From an uncultured Clostridia bacterium (GTDB lineage Bacteria; Bacillota; Clostridia; Oscillospirales; Ruminococcaceae), in assembly GCA_947381875.1 (NCBI GenBank), contig CANCXY010000072.1, positions 1 to 13,217 of the forward strand: 13,217 nt of DNA, written 5' to 3'. The notes beneath the pieces are model-generated. The model had not been told where the DNA came from, searched no databases, and was given only the letters and a program-made list of their open reading frames with translations. This document shows positions 1 through 5,473 of this stretch, one piece after another (position 1 is the stretch's first letter; each line of letters starts with the position of its first letter). The translations under genes were made by a program, and so were the position numbers.

Positions 1-45
1 CCACGTCTCGCAACACTCTTTCCCTACACGACGCTCTTCCGATCT
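1..45. other. Illumina adapter contamination at contig end
   Basis: Positions 13-45 match the 33-nt Illumina TruSeq read-1 adapter exactly: they begin ACACTCTTTCCC, run through CTACACGACG and end CTTCCGATCT. The 12 preceding bases could be an 8-nt i5 index (5-12) preceded by CAC, as in the P5 oligonucleotide. I cannot confirm the index itself. This stretch is technical sequence and should be trimmed. The genomic sequence starts at 46, inside a lactate dehydrogenase gene. Confidence 0.97.
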
Positions 46-402
46 GGACACAATCAACAGAATGCCGTGGAAACCGCTTTTTGTGATTTTCGGGATGACA
101 CTTTTGAAAATCGTTACGTTTTTCCCCACCAGGTCCAGCCGCGTTTCGCCGGGTTTCTGGTTGCCACCCGCCGTCACAATCGCGACGGCGGCGTCCGAAA
201 GGTCACTGTAATCCCCGGCAAAAATTTTCATCTGCCCGGCAAAGGGGACGCCGTGCGCAATGTCCTGTGCTTCCCCGTCGGCCTTATCGAAATCAACGTC
301 GATCAAGACCAGCTCGGAAAACAGTCTGCTTTCCATGAGCGCGAACGCCGAGGCCGCGCCCACAAAGCCGCAGCCGATCACGGCCGCTTTTCGTGAATCC
401 AT
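46..402 (-). CDS. ldh: L-lactate dehydrogenase, N-terminal part (3' end cut by adapter)
   Basis: Reading leftward from ATG at 402, the frame is open for exactly 119 codons to the adapter junction at 46. The protein starts MDSRKAAVIGCGFVG, a Rossmann NAD-binding motif (GxGxxG, residues 10-15). LVLIDVD follows, with the NAD-ribose-binding acidic residue near D35/D37. The coenzyme loop TAGGNQKPGETRLDLVGKN (77-95) contains Q82, equivalent to Gln102 of Bacillus LDH, which marks lactate rather than malate dehydrogenase, and catalytic-loop R88. LDH reduces pyruvate to lactate and regenerates NAD+ in the cytoplasm. The catalytic His and the rest of the protein (about 200 residues) are missing because the contig ends. 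An in-frame ATG ten codons upstream (432) is an alternative start; GGGAGGGAG lies between the two, rather far (19 nt) from the 402 start. Its stop codon is not visible. Confidence 0.93.
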
Positions 403-473
403 TTTGTTGTGTTCCAGAATGCTCCCTCCCATATGGCCCCGCGTCCGCTGTGCCTGGTGCGGGGTTGTGAATA

Positions 474-545
474 GGGAGTGTCCAATATTTCCCCGCCCGC
501 AGGGCGGGGAAATACACGGCAACAGTTCCGCGATGCGGACACGCC
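474..545 (+). repeat. Family 2 structured repeat, copy 1
   Basis: A perfect 13-bp inverted repeat (486-498 with 502-514, arms TATTTCCCCGCCC and GGGCGGGGAAATA) has a GCA tri-loop. It sits inside an outer stem, GTGTCC (478-483) with GGACAC (537-542). Between the inner and outer right arms is a spacer with CACGG, AGTTC and GCG. The same inner stem, loop and spacer words recur at 8382-8463, where the outer stem has a different sequence that still pairs. The strand is arbitrary and follows the copy at 8382. Its function is unknown. Confidence 0.8.
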
Positions 546-652
546 CCAGTGAATATGGGCATAGTGTTCCCCGCTTTGCGCCTTTTACGCAAAGGCGGTC
601 CCCTCTGGCGCAAAAAGGCCTTTGAAAAAGGTGCAAAATCCCGGAAAACAGA

Positions 653-699
653 GGGAGAGGGGGTGCCTTGCCGGACTCCCTCGGCGGCACTCCCCTCCC
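653..699 (-). terminator. Long imperfect hairpin downstream of the anti-sigma gene
   Basis: On the minus strand, about 20 nt after the anti-sigma stop codon, GGGAGGGGAGTGCC (699-686) pairs with the arm at 653-667, with one bulge and one wobble. An inner GCCG/CGGC stem is nested inside. Minus-strand sequence after the hairpin is CTGTTTTCC, a weak U-tract. This probably ends the sigma/anti-sigma transcript, though the U-run is short enough that a purely structural role is possible. Confidence 0.5.
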
Positions 700-720
700 G
701 TATACTTTTTCAGTTTCCGT

Positions 721-1683
721 TCAGTTGATGGGCACCTCGGTGTCCCCAATGATGATAGCTTCAATAGTATCCTTTGTGCAGGGCGTTTGGAACTGTGCCG
801 AATAATCCACGCTGCCAGAGGATCTGGCACCAATATTCCGCGTCCTGAAGATTGCTTCTGTGCCGTCCTTCATGCGCACGGATACGGAGAAGTTATCCGT
901 AATGCTTTCTGGATGGTTGGCGTCGAAGGGTTCGGTAGTCAAATCGAGCGAAACGCCCAGAGCGGAAAGGCGCAGCGTTTTTACGGTATAGGCCCTGCCC
1001 GCCGTATCGGTCACAGTAAGCCCTTCTGCCAGGATGGTTTCGGTCGTGTCCTCATAGCGCATGGTAAAGCGCAGCTTCCACTCACCCGGTACCACAAGCG
1101 TCCGCTCCCCTGTCACGGGGTCATACTCCTCAAGGTCGGTGAGCGTCACCACCGCGCTGCGGCCAAAGAGTGGCGTGAGGCCTGTGCATTCCTCCACAAA
1201 AACCCTTGTGCCGTTTTCGCCGGGCATTGAGTCGCGGGAGTTGCTGCCTGTCCTGTCCGCGATGGAATTTTCCCATTCCGCGAAATCGGCATATTCCGGC
1301 ACCGGCTGGCCGTCGTCGCGGCGCAGGGTATATACGACGTACACGGTATTGCGGTCGCCGACGATCGCGTCGGCGGTGACGGTATACCCGCCGTTCGACG
1401 CCCGCACGTTCAGGGGCCGCCCGATATGGTCAACAAGCTCCGTCTGCGCGCCGCCGTACAACGGGGCCAGCATATTGCTGACAGCCCCGTTTGCCATCTC
1501 CGCCCAGGCCGTGACGCTGAGCAGCGCGGCCAGCGCCAGCGCGGCGGCGGTGCGGCGGAGATAGCGTGCCGCGCGCCGGGGCGGCACGGGTTCCGATTGC
1601 AGGCGCGCCAGCGCTTTCTGCGCGGCGTCCGCGGGCGCTTTCACACCGGAAAACGCGGCTTTGTATGTTTCCTGTTCACGCAT
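721..1683 (-). CDS. Membrane anti-sigma factor, DUF4179-like
   Basis: A 320-residue protein encoded directly after an ECF sigma gene. Residues 1-43 are a short cytoplasmic part that includes FSGVKAPADAAQKALARL, resembling the N-terminal segment of clostridial DUF4179 anti-sigma proteins. One membrane helix follows at about 45-61 (AAALALAALLSVTAWA), then a large outside region of about 260 residues rich in beta-strand-like sequence. The expected role is to hold the partner sigma factor at the membrane until a signal releases it. The start at 1683 is chosen because GGAGG at 1693-1697 is 9 nt upstream; the alternative ATG at 1692 directly abuts that site. The start overlaps the sigma stop codon in the 8-nt string ATGCGTGA, which suggests translational coupling. 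The signal is not evident from the sequence. The family call is from recognition, not a search. Confidence 0.85.
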   Translation of the reverse strand: MREQETYKAAFSGVKAPADAAQKALARLQSEPVPPRRAARYLRRTAAALALAALLSVTAWAEMANGAVSNMLAPLYGGAQTELVDHIGRPLNVRASNGGYTVTADAIVGDRNTVYVVYTLRRDDGQPVPEYADFAEWENSIADRTGSNSRDSMPGENGTRVFVEECTGLTPLFGRSAVVTLTDLEEYDPVTGERTLVVPGEWKLRFTMRYEDTTETILAEGLTVTDTAGRAYTVKTLRLSALGVSLDLTTEPFDANHPESITDNFSVSVRMKDGTEAIFRTRNIGARSSGSVDYSAQFQTPCTKDTIEAIIIGDTEVPIN

Positions 1684-2155
1684 GGTCTTCATCCTCCAAC
1701 AATGTTTTCAGTTTGGCGCGCGCCCGGTGCAGCCAGGTGCGCACAGTGGCTTCCCGCGCATGCAAGATCGAGGCAATCTCGGCGGTGGCGTAGCCCTCGT
1801 AATAGTAGAGGTCGACCGCCAGCCGCTGATTGGGCGGCAGCGCGCACACGGCGTCGTACACAGCGCGCAGATGGGCGTCTTCGGGCGCGTACAGTTCTAC
1901 TGCCGCCTCCAGCGGCCGCAGGCGGTTCCAGCGGCGTTTGCGTACTGCGTCATGGCTTTTATTGACTGCCACGCGCAGCAGCCAGCGCCGTTCGTGTTCT
2001 TCGGAAGCGAACCACGTTTTGGTCCTGCACCGTTCCAACAGCACCTCCTGCAACACGTCCTCCGCGTCCGCCGACTGCCCGGTGGCGTGCAGCGCCACCC
2101 GGTAAATGCTGTCCCCATACCGCACGGCGGCACGTTCCAGCGCTTGCGTATCCAT
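1676..2155 (-). CDS. ECF-type RNA polymerase sigma factor
   Basis: A 159-residue sigma-70 family protein of the ECF group. Region 2 covers about residues 8-75 (YGDSIYRVALHATGQSADAEDVLQEVLL, then ERRWLLRVAVNKSHDAVRKRRW) and binds core polymerase and the -10 element. Region 4 covers about 98-155 (LPPNQRLAVDLYYYEGYATAEIA, then EATVRTWLHRARAKL), a helix-turn-helix that reads the -35 element. Regions 1 and 3 are absent, as is usual for the group. The start at 2155 is preceded by GGGGGAG with 7 nt spacing. The frame stays open upstream to 2368, but only through the hairpin repeat at 2177-2266, so longer versions are rejected. The gene is translationally coupled to the anti-sigma gene, and autoregulation is plausible (see 2318-2346). 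Confidence 0.93.
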   Translation of the reverse strand: MDTQALERAAVRYGDSIYRVALHATGQSADAEDVLQEVLLERCRTKTWFASEEHERRWLLRVAVNKSHDAVRKRRWNRLRPLEAAVELYAPEDAHLRAVYDAVCALPPNQRLAVDLYYYEGYATAEIASILHAREATVRTWLHRARAKLKTLLEDEDHA

Positions 2156-2176
2156 CCCGCATCTCCCCCTTTTGTT

Positions 2177-2266
2177 GGGCTGCCGCCCGCCCAAAGGGCG
2201 CTGCCCTTTGGAATCCTGCCAGAGGCGCTGCCTCTGGACTCCGCCAAAGGGGCGCAGCCCCTTTGG
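2177..2266 (+). repeat. Family 1 hairpin array, copy A
   Basis: Hairpins follow one another. GGGC/GCCC lies at 2177-2188. CCAAAGGGC pairs with GCCCTTTGG (2191-2199, 2203-2211; loop GCT). CCAGAGGC pairs with GCCTCTGG (2219-2226, 2230-2237; loop GCT). CCAAAGGGGC pairs with GCCCCTTTGG (2244-2253, 2257-2266; loop GCA). Linkers are AATCCTG and ACTCCG. This copy points opposite to the flanking genes and sits just upstream of the sigma ribosome binding site. It lacks the last hairpin and its linker found in copies B-D. With the promoter candidate at 2318-2346 it accounts for most of the gene-free stretch 2156-2455. Confidence 0.85.
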
Positions 2267-2317
2267 AAACCCATCTTGTGCCATGTGGATTGGTTCTTGA
2301 AAGGCCCTTTCACTTAC

Positions 2318-2346
2318 TGTACAACGCAGGGGGCCGGTTTGTTTCA
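2318..2346 (-). promoter_or_regulatory. Possible ECF-type promoter for the sigma/anti-sigma genes
   Basis: On the minus strand TGAAAC (2346-2341) is followed after 17 nt by TGTACA (2323-2318), with CGTTGTA overlapping the -10 side. TGAAAC is the typical -35 word of many Firmicute ECF promoters, and such sigma factors often drive their own operon. The -10 match (usually CGT at about 16 nt) is imperfect: CGT lies only 14 nt away. The transcript would run through copy A of the hairpin array before reaching the sigma start. Confidence 0.3.
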
Positions 2347-2455
2347 GTCTAAAGAAAATTTTTTGCACTGCCGGCAGGGTAAAGAAAAGGCAGGGCGGAA
2401 ATTCCGTCCTGCCGGAGTTATCGTTATATGCGTTCTTTGAGAAGCGGCCTGTTTT

Positions 2456-2929
2456 TCAGGATGTCCAGCCTTTGCATACATCCACCCATCCGGCGCAGCG
2501 GGAGGTTGTTTCCAGCTCAGGGATGGTGAGTTCAATGGCGCTGTTGCTGCTGCCGCAGGCGGGGAACACGGTTTCAAAGCGTTTGAGCGATTCGTCTAAA
2601 TATACCGCCACGTCCGCCGGGACAGCAAACGGGCACACGCCGCCTACCGCGTGACCTACCATTGTTTCGGCCTCCTGCGGCGTGAGCATCTTGGCTTTGG
2701 TGCCAAAGCGCGCCTTGTATCTGGGGTTGTCGATTTTGGCGTCGCCCGCCGCTACAATGAGGACAGCGCGCCCCTCCACAAGAAAGGAAAGCGTTTTCGC
2801 AATGCGGCACGGCTCGCAGTGCAGCGCCTGTGCCGCCAGTTCTACAGTGGCGCTGGATTCCCCCAACTCCCGCACACGCCCTTCCATGCCAAACCCTTTC
2901 AGATACTCTTTTACTTTTTCAATCGCCAT
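2456..2929 (-). CDS. YbaK/EbsC-type aminoacyl-tRNA deacylase
   Basis: A 157-residue protein, full length for the YbaK/ProX single-domain family, which hydrolyses mischarged tRNAs such as Cys-tRNA(Pro) in the cytoplasm. Visible signatures are CRIAKTLSFL with the conserved lysine K45, VLIVAAGDAKID (57-67), the FGTKAKMLTPQEA segment (75-87), and the GGVCPF loop at 96-101 that shapes the active site. The family's usual SSATVELAA start of the binding region is at 24-32. GGGGGG lies 9 nt upstream of the ATG at 2929. The exact tRNA substrate cannot be read from the sequence; clostridial members include both YbaK and YeaK-like types. The upstream gene on the same strand ends 125 nt away across a hairpin, so this is probably its own transcription unit. 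Confidence 0.9.
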   Translation of the reverse strand: MAIEKVKEYLKGFGMEGRVRELGESSATVELAAQALHCEPCRIAKTLSFLVEGRAVLIVAAGDAKIDNPRYKARFGTKAKMLTPQEAETMVGHAVGGVCPFAVPADVAVYLDESLKRFETVFPACGSSNSAIELTIPELETTSRCAGWVDVCKGWTS

Positions 2930-2957
2930 ACGCGATCGCCCCCCGATTCTGTATCAA

Positions 2958-2985
2958 TGGGCTGCATGGTTTCCCATGCAGCCCA
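2958..2985. terminator. Perfect 12-bp hairpin between two minus-strand genes
   Basis: TGGGCTGCATGG (2958-2969) pairs perfectly with CCATGCAGCCCA (2974-2985) around a TTTC loop. The T-rich tract (CTTTTATTTTATATTTT, 2986-3002) follows on the plus strand, yet the genes on both sides are on the minus strand. In the minus direction only ATTGATAC follows. It may be a terminator for the 3055-3744 gene despite the weak U-tract, or it may block plus-strand transcription. Confidence 0.5.
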
Positions 2986-3054
2986 CTTTTATTTTATATT
3001 TTCCATGCCCTCTCTCGCCCGCAAAGCGGGGAACAGCACAAAGATAGTATTGCA

Positions 3055-3744
3055 TCAGCAGAGCGCCGAAAAGCCGCCCGCCGGGCGCTGATTCCCCTCC
3101 GCCTGCTCCGAGGGCTGGCGTTCTGCCGCCGTCGTGGTGCGGGTGGTGCCGCCCGACACATACACCTTGCCGCACTCCGGGCAGATGCCGGTATGGTAGG
3201 TGACAAACTGGCTTACAACCTTCCTGTCCTCCCGCTGGGCGTTTGCGCGCTCGCGCACCACATGCTCCATCTCATGGCCGCGCACAGCGGAAGCGGCCAT
3301 CTCCGGGTCGATATGCGACGGCGTTTTGAAGGAGACGCCGGGGTCATCGGAGCCGTCCTGATATTTGCGCTCCTTGCACGTCTGGCACTCGCCCTCTTTC
3401 ATGACCTCCTGCGCGCTTTTCGCTTCTTCCGTGCCCTGCACGCCCTGACCCGCGTTCTTTTCCGCGCGCATCTTTTCCAAAGCGGCGTCATCTAAATATT
3501 CAATGCGGCTCCGGCCCGCCACGGACGCGGGATCGGTGGCCCAGCGCAGCAGCAGATCACTGCCTGGGTCCTCTACAGGCTGTTCGGCGGGCACGCTGCG
3601 CACAAGTGTGACCGGCTGTACCGGCGTCTGCGGCGAAGCGGGCCGCACGGCAACCGTGTGCGCGGGCGTCTCCACGTTTTGCGCCCGGCGGATGGATAAG
3701 TATAGATTCTGGTCGTTCATGATCCCGGATATACCTGCGATCAT
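3055..3744 (-). CDS. Uncharacterised HExxH protein with two CxxC pairs
   Basis: A 229-residue protein without signal peptide or membrane helix. The N-terminal 115 residues are low-complexity and Pro/Ala-rich. A compact C-terminal domain follows: C120-QT-C123, the string DPGVSFKTPSHIDPE (134-148), H157-EMEH-161, ICPEC with C188 and C191, then YVSGGTTRT. HEMEH fits the HExxH zinc-protease motif and the two CxxC pairs could form one four-Cys zinc site. I recall similar unnamed proteins with this CxxC-HEMEH-CPEC order in clostridia, and a loose likeness to the SprA-related putative metalloproteases, but no function is established. The start at 3744 is chosen for AGGAGG 8 nt upstream; the frame extends 17 codons further without ribosome site. 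A good promoter lies at 3800-3828. Confidence 0.8.
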   Translation of the reverse strand: MIAGISGIMNDQNLYLSIRRAQNVETPAHTVAVRPASPQTPVQPVTLVRSVPAEQPVEDPGSDLLLRWATDPASVAGRSRIEYLDDAALEKMRAEKNAGQGVQGTEEAKSAQEVMKEGECQTCKERKYQDGSDDPGVSFKTPSHIDPEMAASAVRGHEMEHVVRERANAQREDRKVVSQFVTYHTGICPECGKVYVSGGTTRTTTAAERQPSEQAEGNQRPAGGFSALC

Positions 3745-3799
3745 GGGATCCCCCTCCTTCACGCGCGCGGGGCGTTCCGCCCCACAATGATACATGTTT

Positions 3800-3828
3800 A
3801 GTATACATCATCGTGGGAGAAAGCGCAA
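3800..3828 (-). promoter_or_regulatory. Sigma-A-type promoter for the HExxH gene
   Basis: On the minus strand TTGCGC (3828-3823), 17 nt spacer, then TATACT (3805-3800). The -10 matches consensus at five of six bases, the -35 at three, with ideal spacing. It lies 56 nt upstream of the start at 3744. This promoter and the one at 3969-3997 fire away from each other inside the gene-free stretch 3745-4063. Confidence 0.6.
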
Positions 3829-3950
3829 GGGGGTATCGCGTATAATTTGATAATATTTGTATTTGGAGGCTTTACCAACACCACTTATCTGGCTGTTTTA
3901 CCACATATGCTCCAAAACAGACAGCGCGTTTTTTCTACATTTTCCCCATC

Positions 3951-3997
3951 CTGCCCCTGCCAGGGCAGTTGACATTCCCCCGGCCATATGGTAGAGT
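3951..3997 (+). promoter_or_regulatory. Promoter of the MalY/PatB gene with adjoining inverted repeat
   Basis: TTGACA (3969-3974, perfect), 17 nt spacer, TAGAGT (3992-3997). The inverted repeat CTGCCC/GGGCAG (3951-3956, 3963-3968) directly abuts the -35 box. A second one, CGGAAT/ATTCCG (4003-4008, 4013-4018), lies around the expected transcription start. Either could bind a regulator, but neither is a motif I recognise. Apart from these and the divergent promoter, the stretch 3745-4063 shows nothing further. Confidence 0.65.
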
Positions 3998-4063
3998 GGA
4001 TACGGAATCAACATTCCGCCTATTTTGTCGAAAAGATGAAGTTTCAGGGAGGTTACAGCAGCG

Positions 4064-5275
4064 ATGAAATACGATTTTACATCCATCATTGACCGCCGCG
4101 GGATGGACGCGATCGCCGTCGACGGCCTGGGCACGATGCCGGGCTTTGCACCCGACGCCCCCAAAGAAGGCTTTGACGCCATCCCCATGTGGGTGGCGGA
4201 CATGAACTTCGCCACCGTCCCCACCATTGTGGAGGCCGTGCAGAAGCGCGCCGCGCACCCCTGCTTTGGCTATTTCCAGCCCACACCGGAATATTTCGAC
4301 AGCATCATCCGCTGGCAGGAAACGCGCAACGGCGTCACTGGCCTCGCGGCGGAGCATATCGGCTACGAAAACGGCGTACTCGGCGGCGTAATCTCCGCGC
4401 TGAACGTGCTGTGTTCCAAAGGCGACAAGGTGCTTGTCCATTCCCCCACATATGTGGGCTTTACAAGCGCGCTGGGCAACAACGGGTACAATATGGTGCA
4501 TTCCCCTCTGGTGAAGGATGCGGACGGCGTATGGCGCATGGATTTTGCGGATATGGAAGAAAAGATTGTATCGCAGAACATCCACACGCTCCTGTTCTGC
4601 TCGCCGCACAACCCCTGCGGCCGCGTGTGGGAGCGCGAGGAGTTGGAAGCGGTTGCAGCACTGTGTGAAAAGCATGATGTGAAGATCGTATCGGACGAGA
4701 TCTGGTCGGACATCATCCGTCCGGGCTGCAAGCATATCCCCACACAAATGATCAACGACTGGGCGAGGCAGAACACCGCCGCGTTCTACGCGCCCTCCAA
4801 AACCTTCAGCCTGGCCGGGCTGATCGGCTCCTATCATATCATTTACAACAAGACGCTGCGGGACAGAGTGGACAAGGAATCGTCCCTGTCGCATTACAAT
4901 TCTATGAACGTCCTTTCCATGCACGCGCTGATCGGGGCATACAAACCGGAAGGCTATGTATGGACGGATGAGATGTGCCAGGTCGTCGCGGGGAACGTAG
5001 ACTACGCCTGCAACTATATCGCGGAGCATTTTGAGGGCGTCGAGGTATTCCGCCCGCAGGGCACCTATATGCTGTTTGTGGATTGTACCAAGTGGTGCGA
5101 GGCGCACGGGAAAACGATTGACGAGCTGCTCCACGCGGGGCAAGCCGTCGGCGTATGCTGGCAGGATGGCCGCCAGTTCCACGGCCCCTGCCATGTGCGC
5201 ATCAACCTCGCACTCCCGCTGTCACGGGTGGAGGAAGCGTTCCGCCGCCTGGACAAATATGTGTTCAATGCCTGA
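4064..5275 (+). CDS. MalY/PatB-family PLP-dependent C-S lyase/aminotransferase
   Basis: A 403-residue fold-type I pyridoxal-phosphate enzyme, full length for the MalY/PatB group. Members cleave cystathionine or cysteine to a keto acid, ammonia and thiol or sulfide, and some act as aminotransferases. Visible marks are IPMWVADMNF (40-49), the signature N-terminal substrate segment; YENGVLGGV (101-109) near the phosphate site; SPHNPCGRVW (180-189) with N183; SDEIWSDI (210-217) with D211, which contacts the PLP ring nitrogen; and APSKTFSLAGL (243-253) with Schiff-base lysine K246. RINLALP near the C-terminus carries the carboxylate-binding Arg. AGGGAGG lies about 11 nt upstream of the ATG. It appears to be a single-gene unit ending at the hairpin at 5288. 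The substrate cannot be assigned from sequence alone. Confidence 0.93.
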   Translation: MKYDFTSIIDRRGMDAIAVDGLGTMPGFAPDAPKEGFDAIPMWVADMNFATVPTIVEAVQKRAAHPCFGYFQPTPEYFDSIIRWQETRNGVTGLAAEHIGYENGVLGGVISALNVLCSKGDKVLVHSPTYVGFTSALGNNGYNMVHSPLVKDADGVWRMDFADMEEKIVSQNIHTLLFCSPHNPCGRVWEREELEAVAALCEKHDVKIVSDEIWSDIIRPGCKHIPTQMINDWARQNTAAFYAPSKTFSLAGLIGSYHIIYNKTLRDRVDKESSLSHYNSMNVLSMHALIGAYKPEGYVWTDEMCQVVAGNVDYACNYIAEHFEGVEVFRPQGTYMLFVDCTKWCEAHGKTIDELLHAGQAVGVCWQDGRQFHGPCHVRINLALPLSRVEEAFRRLDKYVFNA

Positions 5276-5287
5276 CAATCAACCACC

Positions 5288-5318
5288 GAAATCCCCCGCC
5301 CATAGGGCGGGGGATTTC
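5288..5318. terminator. 14-bp perfect hairpin between convergent genes
   Basis: GAAATCCCCCGCCC (5288-5301) pairs perfectly with GGGCGGGGGATTTC (5305-5318) around an ATA tri-loop. It starts 13 nt after the MalY/PatB stop codon. It could act in both directions because AAAT/ATTT forms the base of the stem on either strand. This is most likely the terminator of the MalY/PatB gene and possibly a backstop for the converging MATE transcript. Its GC core resembles the inner stem of the family 2 repeats. Confidence 0.65.
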
Positions 5319-5356
5319 ACAATCACAGGCGCACATCCTTAAACAAACGATTTCCC

Positions 5357-5473
5357 GCCCGAAAATGCAATTTTCGGGCAATGAAAGTTTCCGTCCACCC
5401 TTTTCCAAAGGGTGGCAGGATTCCAAAGGGCAGCGCCCTTTGGGCGGGAGTCCAGAGGGCGGCAGCCCTCTGG
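5357..5473 (-). repeat. Family 1 hairpin array, copy B
   Basis: Read on the minus strand, the first stem starts at the base after the MATE stop codon. Its arms are 5465-5473 and 5452-5460 (CCAGAGGGC/GCCCTCTGG). Next is CCAAAGGGC/GCCCTTTGG (5435-5443, 5423-5431; loop GCT), then linker AATCCTGCC, then CCACCCTTT/AAAGGGTGG (5407-5415, 5395-5403). Linker ACGGAAACTTT leads to GCCCGAAAAT/ATTTTCGGGC (5370-5379, 5357-5366; loop TGC) and then GGGAAATCGTTT. It has four hairpins, three of them with tri-nucleotide loops. It forms the 3' untranslated region of the MATE gene if the transcript continues. Confidence 0.9.

Larger units (their letters stand above)
403..720. other. Gene-free stretch between ldh and the anti-sigma gene
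   Basis: No credible coding frame is seen. It holds a family 2 structured repeat (474-545) and a long imperfect hairpin behind the anti-sigma stop codon (653-699). Between them, at 570-632, are short inverted repeats: TTTGCG/CGCAAA and CGCCTTT/AAAGGCG compete for the same bases, and CCTTT/AAAGG lies nearby. These resemble a decayed hairpin module. I could not pick out a convincing ldh promoter. Confidence 0.6.

Noticed and set aside
293..613. Open frame of 106 codons on the minus strand
   Set aside because: It covers the family 2 hairpin and overlaps the recognisable ldh frame; its sequence (FPALRAGKYWTLP) comes from the repeat.
622..1230. Plus-strand frame of 202 codons opposite the anti-sigma gene
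   Set aside because: It is the mirror of a well-supported coding frame with a coupled start and a membrane helix; the plus frame has no recognisable domain or ribosome site.
3935..5194. Long minus-strand frame of 419 codons opposite MalY/PatB
   Set aside because: The plus strand has all PLP enzyme motifs, a promoter and a ribosome site. The opposite frame is a side effect of GC-rich codon use.
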